The notes beneath the pieces are model-generated. The model saw only the letters and a program-made list of their open reading frames with translations, was not told the DNA's origin and did no database searches. From positions 1 to 64,000 of the forward strand of contig CAJXOJ010000003.1 in the NCBI GenBank assembly GCA_913057515.1: DNA of 64,000 nt, read 5' to 3'. Both the position numbers and the translations under genes were made by a program. Positions 1 to 8,351 of this stretch are shown here, piece by piece. The first letter of the stretch is position 1, and each line of letters begins with the position of its first letter. The DNA comes from an uncultured Cycloclasticus sp. GTDB lineage: Bacteria; Pseudomonadota; Gammaproteobacteria; Methylococcales; Cycloclasticaceae.

Positions 1-2
1 AT

Positions 3-299
3 TTTCGTGGCTTAAATAAGCAAGTTGAAAGCCAGCTCTCTAAATTAGCTAAACATTGTGAACTTCAATTAGTGCATATTTATGATCCTTTAGAAAATCA
101 TTTACCAAAAAAAGGCCAGTATCGGTTTACTAATGGCGAGCAAGAAGTATTAGTTGATATGAGCGATCATCAGCAAGTATTGGCATATCAACAACACTTT
201 AAAAAACGCCAACAACACTTAACCATGCTTTGTAAAAAATGGCGAATTTCACTGCTTGAATGCAGTACTAGCGATGACCCATTTGAGGTGCTGAGCTAA
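3..299 (+). CDS. DUF58 domain protein, C-terminal part (truncated by window edge)
   Basis: An open frame enters from the left edge and stops at the TAA at 297-299; the 5' end lies outside the window. The visible 98 residues begin FRGLNKQVESQL and continue through a cysteine-containing beta-alpha segment to the end. This matches the C-terminal part of DUF58 proteins, which carry a degenerate VWA-like fold and normally sit between moxR and the bat genes. Its stop overlaps the ATG of the next gene by one base, so it belongs to the same operon. Function is unproven; in other bacteria the family is tied to MoxR AAA ATPases and to assembly or stress tolerance of envelope proteins. The family assignment rests mostly on context, because the diagnostic N-terminal part is missing. 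Confidence 0.75.
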   Translation, partial: FRGLNKQVESQLSKLAKHCELQLVHIYDPLENHLPKKGQYRFTNGEQEVLVDMSDHQQVLAYQQHFKKRQQHLTMLCKKWRISLLECSTSDDPFEVLS

Positions 300-763
300 T
301 GAACGAACAGCTGCCTTTACAAGACATACATTTGCCGGAAGCTATCAGTGGGTGGCCACCTGCAATCGGCTGGTGGATTTTATTGCTGGTTGCCTTGCTG
401 GCTTGTGTAGCAGCGTATTGGTTGTATAAAAAATTAACGCGTAAAACACCCGTTAAAAGCGCACGGGCTTTATTGTTAAATATCAAACAGGCAGGCAATA
501 CGGATGAGTTGGATACGTTAAAACAGCTGTCTGCCTTGGTTCGACGGGTGTCTATTAGCGTTAATCCACGTGCCGATGTTGCCAGTTTAACCGGTAAACA
601 ATGGTTAAATCACCTTGACCAGTCGGTTGAAGGAACACCATTTAGCAACGGAGTGGGGCAATACTTATCTGATGCGCAGTATCGCAAAAATGCACCTGAA
701 GATTTGGATATAGATCAATTAATTGAATTGTGTGAACGTTGGTTGAAGAGGCAACAAGCATGA
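299..763 (+). CDS. DUF4381 domain-containing membrane protein of the Bat operon
   Basis: This 154-residue protein has one N-terminal transmembrane segment at about residues 22-43 (GWWILLLVALLACVAAYW), then a basic linker and a helical soluble domain rich in leucine and arginine. The opening (LPLQDIHLPEAISGWPPAIGWW) is typical of DUF4381 proteins, which occur between a DUF58 gene and batA in gammaproteobacterial aerotolerance operons. The ATG at 299 overlaps the upstream stop by one base, and the TGA overlaps the ATG of the next gene, so translational coupling is likely. No catalytic motif is seen. It probably anchors or scaffolds the VWA proteins at the inner membrane; that role is inferred from context. 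Confidence 0.85.
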   Translation: MNEQLPLQDIHLPEAISGWPPAIGWWILLLVALLACVAAYWLYKKLTRKTPVKSARALLLNIKQAGNTDELDTLKQLSALVRRVSISVNPRADVASLTGKQWLNHLDQSVEGTPFSNGVGQYLSDAQYRKNAPEDLDIDQLIELCERWLKRQQA

Positions 764-1746
764 TTCATTTCGAATGGCCTCAATTGCTTTTACTGTTACC
801 CTTGCCTTTGCTTTATCGGTGGTTATTGCCTGCGCAATCAACGGATGTGCAGGCTGCACTTAAAGTTCCTTTCATAGAAGATTTTGGCCAAGCGAAGGCG
901 ATGGGTGGTTCACAACGGCCCCCTTGGCTTTTATGGTTAGCGGCGGTTGCTTGGGTGTTATTAATAGTTGCCTCTACTCGGCCTCAATGGCTAGGTGAGC
1001 CGATAGAACAAATGGTCAGTGGGCGCGATTTAATGCTGGCGGTTGATGTATCGGGCAGTATGGCAGAAAAAGATTTTAAGCTAAGTGGTAACTGGGTAGA
1101 TAGATTAACGGCCACCAAAAACGTGGCCAGCGCTTTTATGGATAGGCGCGTAGGTGACCGTGTTGGTTTAATTCTATTTGGTACCACTGCGTATTTACAA
1201 ACGCCACTGACCTTTGATCGCAAAACGGTGGTAACGCTGCTAAACGAAGCCTTTATTGGCATTACCGATAATGAACCCGCCACCTCTATTGGCGATGCTA
1301 TTGGGCTGGCGGTAAAACACCTTAAAAATGAGCAAGATAACAGTCGGGTGTTAATTCTATTAACCGATGGGGCAAATACCGCCGGTGAAATAACGCCCCT
1401 ACAAGCGGCGCAACTAGCGGCTGATAATGGGCTTAAAATTTACACAATTGGTATCGGTGCGGATGAAATGATCGTACGCAGTTTTTTTGGCAATCGTAAA
1501 GTCAACCCTTCTCGCGATTTGGATGAAGAAACCTTAAAGGCCATTGCCGATAAAACCCAAGGTCGTTACTTTAGGGCACGGAATAAAGAAGAGTTAGAGG
1601 CTATTTATCAATTACTTGATCAGTTGGAGCCGGTGGAAAAAGATAAGCAGTTTTATCGCCCAATGAGTGAGCTTTACCCTTGGCCGTTGGCCATGGCCTT
1701 ATTGCTTAGCGCGTTTATTGCAGTGTTTAAACAGAGGTTACGATAA
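760..1746 (+). CDS. batA: VWA domain protein, BatA type
   Basis: A 328-residue inner-membrane protein. It has hydrophobic segments at about residues 5-22 and 54-70, a von Willebrand A domain with a MIDAS motif DVSGS at residues 96-100, and a C-terminal transmembrane helix at about 306-323 followed by a short basic tail. This N-TM, VWA, C-TM layout is that of BatA. I chose ATG 760, which overlaps the TGA of the upstream gene (ATGA), over the in-frame TTG at 739, which would add seven residues for no reason. The Bat proteins were named for Bacteroides aerotolerance and act with a MoxR ATPase, probably in metal-dependent protein-protein interaction in the periplasm. Confident family call; cellular role inferred. 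Confidence 0.9.
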   Translation: MIHFEWPQLLLLLPLPLLYRWLLPAQSTDVQAALKVPFIEDFGQAKAMGGSQRPPWLLWLAAVAWVLLIVASTRPQWLGEPIEQMVSGRDLMLAVDVSGSMAEKDFKLSGNWVDRLTATKNVASAFMDRRVGDRVGLILFGTTAYLQTPLTFDRKTVVTLLNEAFIGITDNEPATSIGDAIGLAVKHLKNEQDNSRVLILLTDGANTAGEITPLQAAQLAADNGLKIYTIGIGADEMIVRSFFGNRKVNPSRDLDEETLKAIADKTQGRYFRARNKEELEAIYQLLDQLEPVEKDKQFYRPMSELYPWPLAMALLLSAFIAVFKQRLR

Positions 1747-3527
1747 TGAACCTAGCTGATTTTCATTTTATACGCCCGTTTTGGTTACTGGGCTTGATCG
1801 TGTTAGCTATTATTGTGTTTTTATCATTTAAGAATAAACTAAATCAAGGCCATTGGGCGGAGATGTGCGACGCTGAGTTATTGCCCTATATTTTACAAGA
1901 TAAACCAGTTCAGCAATCACGTTGGTTATTTGGCAGTTTATCACTGGCTGCTATGCTGGCTATTATTGCGTTAGCAGGGCCAACCTGGGAGCGTTTGCCG
2001 ACGCCTGCGTTTCGTAGCGATGCAGCCTTGGTGATAGCGCTCGACTTATCGCAAAGTATGTATGCTAGCGATATTAAACCAAGCCGCTTAGTACGCGCAC
2101 GCTACAAAATTGCAGATATTTTAAGGCAACGTAAAGATGGTTTAACCGCCTTAGTGGTTTACTCTGGCGATGCTTTTACCGTTACTCCGTTAACGCATGA
2201 CGTGGCGACTATTGAAAACCAGTTAAGTTCGTTAAGCCCGAATATTATGCCATCGAGTGGTAAAAATACCGCAGCCGCGTTAACTCAGGCCGTGGAGTTA
2301 CTACAGCAAGCTGGGCAACAAGAAGGCAGTATTTTGTTGATTAGCGATGGCGTTAATAATGAATCGATAGCAGAGCTTACTAAAATATCTGCGGCTTATC
2401 GGCTATCGGTTTTAGGCGTTGGCAGCAGTGAAGGCGCACCGGTTAAATTGGCTGCAGGTGGTTTTTTAAAAGATAATGAAGGTAATATTTTAGTACCCAA
2501 GTTAGACCGCTCAACATTGGCTCAATTAGCAGCAAAAGCTAATGGGGTATATGTGGATATTAGCGATACCGACAGCGATATTAACCGCCTATTGACCAGT
2601 TTAGATGAGCCACAGCTGGCGGGGGAAAGTTCGCAAGATAGTGGGCTTGTTGAGCAATGGAAAGAACAAGGGGTTTGGTTGTTATTGTTAATATTACCAT
2701 TGGCCGCCCTTAGTTTTCGTAAGGGTATTTTGGTGTTTTTAATGGTGCTGATTTTACCGCTGCCACAAACCTCGTATGCATTCGGCTGGCAAGACCTATG
2801 GGCAACAGATAATCAACAAGCGCAACAGGCGTTTAAAAACCAACAATTTGAACAAGCCGCTAAGCAGTTCCAAGACACTGAATGGAAAGCCGCCGCGCAA
2901 TATAAAGCAGGGCAATATCAACAGGCGGCAGAAACTTTAAAATCGGTTGAATCTTCACGTGGTTTATACAACCAAGCGAATGCATTGGCAAAGTTAGGAC
3001 AGTTAGAAGAAGCTAAAGAAGGGTATGAGAAATCATTAGCAATTGACTCCAAGAACGAGGATGCGAAAAAGAACTTAGCGCTGGTTGAAGAGGCATTAAA
3101 AAAACAGCAGCAAAAACAGGATCAACAAGGCGACTCGCAAGGGGATGATTCAGAACAACAGCAACAAAAGGGTGAGCAGCCATCGCAGGATGGACAGCAA
3201 AACCAGCAGCCTTCCAATGATGGTAATACTGAATCGGACCCAGCAGACCAACAACAGCAAGCTGGTGAGCAAGGCGAAGAGACAACGGCGGAACAACAAT
3301 CTGGCGATGAGCCTGACGAGCCAGCAGAGCCTCAGGCGCAAAATGCTGAGCCTGAACAACCTGCTGAAGAAGAGCAGAACGCTAATGAACAAGCAGCCAT
3401 GCCCACAGGCCCAATGGACGAAAATGAGCAGGCCAACGAGCAATTATTAAAACGCATTAAAGATGACCCTGCGGGTTTGCTAAAGCGTAAATTTAAGTAT
3501 CAATACGGCCAACGCCGTGAGCAATAA
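1746..3527 (+). CDS. batB: VWA and TPR domain protein, BatB/BatC fusion type
   Basis: A 593-residue protein. In order: hydrophobic segments near residues 10-27 and 58-76; a VWA domain with the MIDAS start DLSQS at residues 100-104; two hydrophobic segments around residues 312-350; a tetratricopeptide-type helical region (about 355-450, with KLGQLEEAKEGYEKSLAID); then a very low-complexity tail of Gln, Glu, Asp, Pro and Asn; and a conserved basic end (DDPAGLLKRKFKYQYGQRREQ-like). In Bacteroides the VWA and TPR parts are separate genes (batB, batC); here they form one chain, as is common in proteobacteria. The ATG at 1746 overlaps the TAA of batA. The long Q-rich tail makes spurious open frames on both strands, which I discard. 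Confidence 0.88.
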   Translation: MNLADFHFIRPFWLLGLIVLAIIVFLSFKNKLNQGHWAEMCDAELLPYILQDKPVQQSRWLFGSLSLAAMLAIIALAGPTWERLPTPAFRSDAALVIALDLSQSMYASDIKPSRLVRARYKIADILRQRKDGLTALVVYSGDAFTVTPLTHDVATIENQLSSLSPNIMPSSGKNTAAALTQAVELLQQAGQQEGSILLISDGVNNESIAELTKISAAYRLSVLGVGSSEGAPVKLAAGGFLKDNEGNILVPKLDRSTLAQLAAKANGVYVDISDTDSDINRLLTSLDEPQLAGESSQDSGLVEQWKEQGVWLLLLILPLAALSFRKGILVFLMVLILPLPQTSYAFGWQDLWATDNQQAQQAFKNQQFEQAAKQFQDTEWKAAAQYKAGQYQQAAETLKSVESSRGLYNQANALAKLGQLEEAKEGYEKSLAIDSKNEDAKKNLALVEEALKKQQQKQDQQGDSQGDDSEQQQQKGEQPSQDGQQNQQPSNDGNTESDPADQQQQAGEQGEETTAEQQSGDEPDEPAEPQAQNAEPEQPAEEEQNANEQAAMPTGPMDENEQANEQLLKRIKDDPAGLLKRKFKYQYGQRREQ

Positions 3528-3539
3528 CAGGATTTGAAC

Positions 3540-5252
3540 ATGTTAAATAAAGCCTTTTATCAACATTTATTCAAAGCCCCGCTGGGCTGTTTGCTGTTAA
3601 CAATTTTATTGGCTACAAACGCATGGGCGGTAGATATCAATACTTCGGTTGATAGAAACCCAGTAAGCCTGAACGATTCCTTTAAACTCATTTTTAGCAG
3701 TACAGCCGCACCCGATGATGACCCTGATTTTGCCCCTTTAGAGCAAGATTTCGAGATTCTTAATCAGCAAAAAAGCAGCCAATCATCTTGGGTTAACGGC
3801 AAATCAACAAAATCGATCAGTTGGACTTTAGATGTGATGGCAAAACGCGCCGGTCGCTTGCAAGTACCGGTGATTGAATTTGGTGACGATAGAAGCGAAG
3901 CCTTAAACTTAACAGTTTTAGCAGCATCAGTTAGCAGTGATTTAAGCCCGGATCAAGACTTATACATTGAAGTTTCTGCAACGCCACAGCAGCCGTATGT
4001 GCAGGCTCAAGTTATTTATACCATGCGGTTATTTCAGCGAGTACAGATTGCTCAGGCATCGTTGACCGAACCGGCCGTGCCCGGTGCCATTGTTGAAAGG
4101 CTGGGTGAAGATAGCCAATACAACACCGAGGTTAATGGGGTGCGTTATGCTGTTATTGAGCGTCAATATGCTATTTTTCCACAGCAAAGCGGGCCATTAG
4201 AAATTGCACCCTTGCAACTAACTGCGCAGGTAGTCAGTGGAAATGGGCGCTCACGCTTCGGTAGTATTTTTGATAGCCAACGTACGCAAACTAAGCGAGT
4301 TTTTTCAGAAGCGATCAGTCTTAATGTATTACCCGCGCCAAGCGACTTTAAAGGCCAACATTGGTTAGCAGCGCAGCAGGTATATATTGAGCAAAGCTGG
4401 TCGAATAAAGATTTGAGTGTCAGTGTAGGTGAGCCGTTAACACGTACCTTAACGCTATTAGCGAAAGGGGTTAATTCCAGCCAATTACCTGATTTAACAC
4501 AACAGGGGGTTCATAGCGCGTTAAAAACCTATCCCGATCAACCGATGTTAAAAGATAAGAAAGACCCCGACGGCATGACCGCTTTACGCGAGCAAAAAGT
4601 GGCTTTAATCCCTTCACAAGCGGGACAGTATGTTATACCCGAAATACAAGTGCCTTGGTTTAACACTCAAACCCAAACGATGGAAACGGCCACCATACCA
4701 GCGGTAACCATTACCGCCATCGCGAAAAGCGCTTCATCGAGTCCAGCGGCCACTGTTAATGAACCGCAAGTGACTCTGCCCAGCTTGCAATCACCACCCT
4801 TAGACGTTGCGCCAACACAAAGTAGTATGGGCTATTGGCCATGGCTGGCACTAATTTTAGGTTTAGGCTGGGCGTTAACCCTTATTTGGTTGTTTAAATC
4901 TCGCACTAAAGTTAGTCAAACAAAAACAGCGAGTGAAAATCAAAACGTGCCATTAAAAAAGGCAGTAAAGGCACTGCAAGAAGCCTGTGCAGCCAACGAC
5001 CCTAAACAAGCAAAACGAGCATTCCTTAACTGGGGTAAGGTGCAATTTAACGCCGACACTGAAGAATCTATCGCCTTACAGTGTAGTGCTGAGTGTCAGG
5101 CAGAAATAAAACACCTTAACGAGAGCTTATATGCGAAAAAAGGTGGCAATTGGAAGGGCGACACCTTAGCCGCACTCGTGTTAGAAGAAAGCCACTCGTT
5201 AAAAAACAAAACCACCGAGGATGATACCTTGGAGCCGCTAAACCGCTTATAA
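3540..5252 (+). CDS. batD: BatD family protein (aerotolerance operon)
   Basis: A 570-residue protein with a cleavable signal peptide (hydrophobic core about residues 15-25, LLLTILLATNAWA), a long periplasmic region of beta-rich repeats, one transmembrane helix near residues 433-452 (YWPWLALILGLGWALTLIWLF) and a cytoplasmic helical tail. This is the layout of BatD, formerly the oxygen tolerance domain family. I start at ATG 3540 because AGGA at 3529-3532 lies seven bases before it; the in-frame TTG at 3534 is too close to that site. It is the last visible gene of the operon. BatD is thought to act with the VWA proteins in the periplasm, but its biochemical role is not established. Confidence 0.88.
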   Translation: MLNKAFYQHLFKAPLGCLLLTILLATNAWAVDINTSVDRNPVSLNDSFKLIFSSTAAPDDDPDFAPLEQDFEILNQQKSSQSSWVNGKSTKSISWTLDVMAKRAGRLQVPVIEFGDDRSEALNLTVLAASVSSDLSPDQDLYIEVSATPQQPYVQAQVIYTMRLFQRVQIAQASLTEPAVPGAIVERLGEDSQYNTEVNGVRYAVIERQYAIFPQQSGPLEIAPLQLTAQVVSGNGRSRFGSIFDSQRTQTKRVFSEAISLNVLPAPSDFKGQHWLAAQQVYIEQSWSNKDLSVSVGEPLTRTLTLLAKGVNSSQLPDLTQQGVHSALKTYPDQPMLKDKKDPDGMTALREQKVALIPSQAGQYVIPEIQVPWFNTQTQTMETATIPAVTITAIAKSASSSPAATVNEPQVTLPSLQSPPLDVAPTQSSMGYWPWLALILGLGWALTLIWLFKSRTKVSQTKTASENQNVPLKKAVKALQEACAANDPKQAKRAFLNWGKVQFNADTEESIALQCSAECQAEIKHLNESLYAKKGGNWKGDTLAALVLEESHSLKNKTTEDDTLEPLNRL

Positions 5253-5521
5253 ACCAGCTCTAATTGCACGCTTGCAAGCAGTGCCATAGAGCCAACCTAA
5301 AAGTAATGAAAATACTTTTATAGTATGGATCTTATAATGTTTGCTTGATATAAGCTGGTTTGAAATTTAGGCGTCGAGAAATTATTAATCGGCGAGCAAG
5401 TTTATTGGTTTATGCTGATTAATCAGCCAAATTTGATAAGTGCTAAGCCATAAAATAATGTTTATACTCACTCGGGTACGACACGTACTAATTTAAAAAT
5501 AAACGAGAGAGGAGATTTATT

Positions 5522-5923
5522 ATGTTGACTGTAGTTATTTGTTTAACTTGTATTGCTTTTATGCCTTATTTGGCCTCATCAATTGGTGGCTATTACCGAA
5601 TTTCACAAAAAGGTAAATATGACCTTGTTAACCCGCGTGTGCAAGCCGCAACATTAGAGGGTGCAGGTGCTCGTTCACAATATTTACATGCCAACTGTTG
5701 GGAAGCCTTAGGCCTATTTTCAGCCGCTGTATTAGCTGTTTTTATTACCAATACGATAAATGAAACGGTTGCTATGCTTTCGATTTCTTTTGTTGTTATA
5801 CGCGGCGTTTACTTTATTGCCTATTTAACCAATATGGCAACGTTACGTTTCAGCGCTTTTGGGCTGGGCTTTGCTTGCTGTGCGGGCCTTTTTTATACAG
5901 CATTAACTACCATTCCTGCCTAA
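5522..5923 (+). CDS. MAPEG family membrane protein
   Basis: A 133-residue integral membrane protein with four predicted helices (about residues 2-22, 60-77, 82-102 and 108-130). It has the family pattern of a first-loop segment (NPRVQAATLEGAGARSQYLHANCWEAL) carrying polar Glu, Arg and Asn residues that bind glutathione in eukaryotic relatives. Bacterial MAPEG proteins of this length resemble YecN or microsomal glutathione transferase, but few have a known reaction. A purine-rich site (GAGAGAGGAG) lies just upstream of ATG 5522. It is followed by a perfect hairpin at 5931-5965 and is probably a single-gene unit, not part of the dioxygenase operon. Confidence 0.85.
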   Translation: MLTVVICLTCIAFMPYLASSIGGYYRISQKGKYDLVNPRVQAATLEGAGARSQYLHANCWEALGLFSAAVLAVFITNTINETVAMLSISFVVIRGVYFIAYLTNMATLRFSAFGLGFACCAGLFYTALTTIPA

Positions 5924-5930
5924 TATCTAA

Positions 5931-5965
5931 AACAAGTTATGCAGATTTTTTCTGCATAACTTGTT
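5931..5965. terminator. Perfect 15-bp hairpin after the MAPEG gene
   Basis: AACAAGTTATGCAGA (5931-5945) and its exact reverse complement (5951-5965) flank a TTTTT loop. The position just after the MAPEG stop suggests a transcription terminator or 3' stabilising hairpin. The usual 3' T-tract is missing (ACTACACC follows), so Rho-independent termination is not certain. Confidence 0.6.
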
Positions 5966-6007
5966 ACTACACCTTATAAATTCTGCGTAAGTTAGTCGTT
6001 CTAAATT

Positions 6008-6041
6008 CAATATAATCATATTGTAAATTAGTATTTTCTAA
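6008..6041. promoter_or_regulatory. AT-rich promoter/operator region of the dioxygenase operon
   Basis: Upstream of the Rieske alpha gene lies an AT-rich stretch with two dyads. CAATAT-AATC-ATATTG is at 6008-6023 and ATTAG-TATTTT-CTAAT is at about 6026-6041. A TATAAT hexamer (6011-6016) lies inside the first dyad, so a regulator bound there would cover the -10 box. The matching -35 (TAAGTT at 5988-5993) is poor, as expected for an activated or inducible promoter. This is inference from sequence pattern alone; no regulator gene lies nearby. Confidence 0.4.
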
Positions 6042-6107
6042 TGTATATTATTTTCCTAATAACACGATAATAAAAAATTAGAATCAATCAATTAGAGGAG
6101 AGAGATA

Positions 6108-7358
6108 ATGACAGTAGAACGTGATTATGATGACTTGGCTAGAATAGATCGAACGCATGTCAGCTTGTATAACGATCAAGGTGTGTATAGCGATGAAATG
6201 GAACGAATTTTTTATCGGTCTTGGATTTATGTTGCACACGAAAGTGAAATTCCGAATCCGGGTGATTACAAAACGACCTTTATGGGTGATGTTCCCGTTA
6301 TTGTAACGCGCAGTGAAAATAATGAAATAAACGTTGTTATTAACCGTTGTACTCACCGCGGGGTAGCAGTGTGTCCTTTAGAGAAAGGTAATACCCCTAG
6401 TTTTGTTTGCCAATACCATGGCTGGGAATTTGGTATGGACGGTGAATTATTAGCGGTGTCTATGCCAAGAGGTTATAACGAAGGTGAACTAGACTTTAAA
6501 AGTTTAGGCTTAGTATCAGCTAAAAAAGTTGAAAGTTATCGAGGTATTATTTTTGCGTCGCTTCTATCTGTTCCTGATATTTCATTAGATGAAAAACTAA
6601 GAGGCGTGAAAGAGTACATAGATATGTACATGGACTTTTCCCCCGTTGGCGAAATTGTCGTGGGTAATAGCGGGGTGAATAAACATTACTATAATGCTAA
6701 CTGGAAAATTCAAACAGAAGGCAGTGTAGAAGGCTACCATGCACCGGTTACTCATGCTACGGCCTTTGATATTATGATCAGAAAAATGGGCATGCCCGAT
6801 AACTACCAAGGGTACGGCACAAAAGGCATGGATGGTGGCTATGGTAATAATTTATTAGAAGTGTATAGCTTGCCTGATGAAGCGGTTTATAAACGTTGGC
6901 CAGCTGAATATATAGACTTAATGATTGAAAAACACGGCAAAGAGCGCGCAATGCATGTGTTACGTCACCGTTTTAATTTAGTGATTTTTCCGAACTTAGC
7001 CCTACTTGAATATCAATTCCGAGTCATTCGCCCTATGGGGGTTGATAAAACAGAAGTGCGTATGTATCACACGATGCTGAAGGATGCGCCTGATGAGATT
7101 AATACTCGACGAGTACGAGAACATGAGTTCTTTTATAGCCCTGCCGCCTTTGGTGGGCCAGATGACTATGCGATGTTTGATAGAGCTGGTCAGGGCATGA
7201 AGGCAGAGATGGTGCCGTGGATTTTATTTAACCGTGGTATTAAATCTGAAGAAGTTGATGAGCATGGGCGTCGTTATGGTGGGCATACGCAAGAAACACA
7301 GCAAAGAGCACCTTATTTTGAGTACAGACGTTTAATGAAATTAGGGAGCCAATCATGA
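6108..7358 (+). CDS. Rieske ring-hydroxylating oxygenase, alpha (large) subunit
   Basis: A 416-residue oxygenase component. The Rieske [2Fe-2S] motif is complete: CTHRG (C81, H83) and CQYHGW (C101, H104). The catalytic domain has NWK at 198-200, then EGSVEGYH with H211, H216 and a C-terminal DD at 352-353 as the probable third ligand of the mononuclear iron. The residue expected to be the bridging Asp is Glu208. The adjacent beta subunit supports an alpha-beta oligomer attacking an aromatic or related ring with O2. No ferredoxin or reductase gene is adjacent, so electrons must come from proteins encoded elsewhere. The start ATG has GAGGAGAG upstream. Substrate unknown. Confidence 0.93.
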   Translation: MTVERDYDDLARIDRTHVSLYNDQGVYSDEMERIFYRSWIYVAHESEIPNPGDYKTTFMGDVPVIVTRSENNEINVVINRCTHRGVAVCPLEKGNTPSFVCQYHGWEFGMDGELLAVSMPRGYNEGELDFKSLGLVSAKKVESYRGIIFASLLSVPDISLDEKLRGVKEYIDMYMDFSPVGEIVVGNSGVNKHYYNANWKIQTEGSVEGYHAPVTHATAFDIMIRKMGMPDNYQGYGTKGMDGGYGNNLLEVYSLPDEAVYKRWPAEYIDLMIEKHGKERAMHVLRHRFNLVIFPNLALLEYQFRVIRPMGVDKTEVRMYHTMLKDAPDEINTRRVREHEFFYSPAAFGGPDDYAMFDRAGQGMKAEMVPWILFNRGIKSEEVDEHGRRYGGHTQETQQRAPYFEYRRLMKLGSQS

Positions 7359-7864
7359 GTGCTAATAATTCAGAACAAATGACAAGAGCTGAAGCGGAAG
7401 ACTTTTTATTTGCTGAAGCGTGTTTACTTGACCAAGGCGAGGTGAATGAGTGGAGAAAGCTATTCACTGCCGATGCACTATATTGGTTACCTTATAGCCG
7501 TGATGTCAATGTTGACCCAACAAAACATGTATCCATTATTTATGATGACATGGAGATGCTTGATGAGCGCATTAAACGGCTTCAAAGCGGCGCTTGCCAT
7601 GCACAAATACCTGGCTCAAGAACGCAACATTCAGTAAACAACGTACGGGTAAAAACAGTGGATGGTGTTGTTATTATTGACTCATACCTTACTTTGCATG
7701 AGTACCGTGCTAATCGACAAGATAGGTTTTACCCATTGCAAACAATGGCGGCTAATTGCGAGCACAAATTAGTTAAGCAAGACGGTGAATGGAAAATGAC
7801 CAGTAAGAAAGTCGTGCTGCTGAATTGTGATGGTGAAATATACGACTTAAGCTTTTTAATATAA
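7355..7864 (+). CDS. Rieske ring-hydroxylating oxygenase, beta (small) subunit
   Basis: A 169-residue protein of the ring-hydroxylating dioxygenase beta family, which has a cone-shaped NTF2-like fold without cofactors. Typical features are the N-terminal helix with FLFAEACLLDQGEVNEWRKL, the DALYWLPYSRD strand and the C-terminal KKVVLLNCDG segment. Family members are usually 160-190 residues. Its ATG at 7355 overlaps the alpha-subunit stop (ATGA), so the two are translationally coupled and probably made in equal amounts. Beta subunits stabilise the oligomer and sometimes tune substrate range. Confident call. Confidence 0.92.
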   Translation: MSANNSEQMTRAEAEDFLFAEACLLDQGEVNEWRKLFTADALYWLPYSRDVNVDPTKHVSIIYDDMEMLDERIKRLQSGACHAQIPGSRTQHSVNNVRVKTVDGVVIIDSYLTLHEYRANRQDRFYPLQTMAANCEHKLVKQDGEWKMTSKKVVLLNCDGEIYDLSFLI

Positions 7865-7877
7865 ATAAGGGGTAGTA

Positions 7878-8342
7878 ATGACTGATATGGACAATAAATA
7901 TGCCGATGGTTTTCCTTTTTCTCGTGAAGGGGAGGACTTTAAGCAAGGCCTATCGTTGATGCGCGAAGTGCTGGGAGAAGAATCCTCTGAGCATATTGAA
8001 TCTTTGCTGGATAACCCTCTGTTTGGTGATGAGCTGGGCTATGTTTTTTCTAAAACTTGGGGGGCTTTATATGAGCGAGAAGGTTTAACGTTAAAAGAAA
8101 GGTCGTTGATCTTAATGGGCACTGATTTAGCATTAGGACGTGAAGGGCCGTTAAAAGATCATATGAAGGTCGCGTTGCATGCTGGGATGAAGCCTAAGCA
8201 AATTATCGAGGTTTTATTCCAAACCGTTTTTTACTTAGGAGCGCCTGCAATGGTACTAGGCTTAAAGGTAGCTAATGAGGTTTTGGGCCCAGAAATAAAA
8301 GAAATGCTCGAGCAAAAAGAACAACAAAATAACAATCAATAG
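7878..8342 (+). CDS. Carboxymuconolactone decarboxylase-like protein
   Basis: A 154-residue, mostly helical protein of the CMD/AhpD-like superfamily. It shows LTLKERSLILMGTDLALGREGPLKDHM, then VALHAGMKPKQIIEVLFQTVFYLGAPA, the family pattern in which a conserved His (ALHAG) precedes the YxGxPA-type helix. The CxxC pair of AhpD peroxidases is absent, so a thiol-redox role is unlikely; a decarboxylase or lactone-type role fits better. It sits 13 bases after the beta subunit with GGGGTAG as ribosome site, inside the catabolic operon. It may act on a later acid or lactone intermediate. The reaction is not known. Confidence 0.8.
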   Translation: MTDMDNKYADGFPFSREGEDFKQGLSLMREVLGEESSEHIESLLDNPLFGDELGYVFSKTWGALYEREGLTLKERSLILMGTDLALGREGPLKDHMKVALHAGMKPKQIIEVLFQTVFYLGAPAMVLGLKVANEVLGPEIKEMLEQKEQQNNNQ

Positions 8343-8351
8343 GAGGAAGTA

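Noticed and set aside
3145-3450. Open frames on both strands inside the BatB tail
   Set aside because: They are made by the repeated CAA/CAG and GAA/GAG codons of the Q/E-rich tail; no ribosome sites and no family likeness.
7878-8342. AhpD-type peroxidase
   Set aside because: The CxxC redox pair is absent, although the fold is related.
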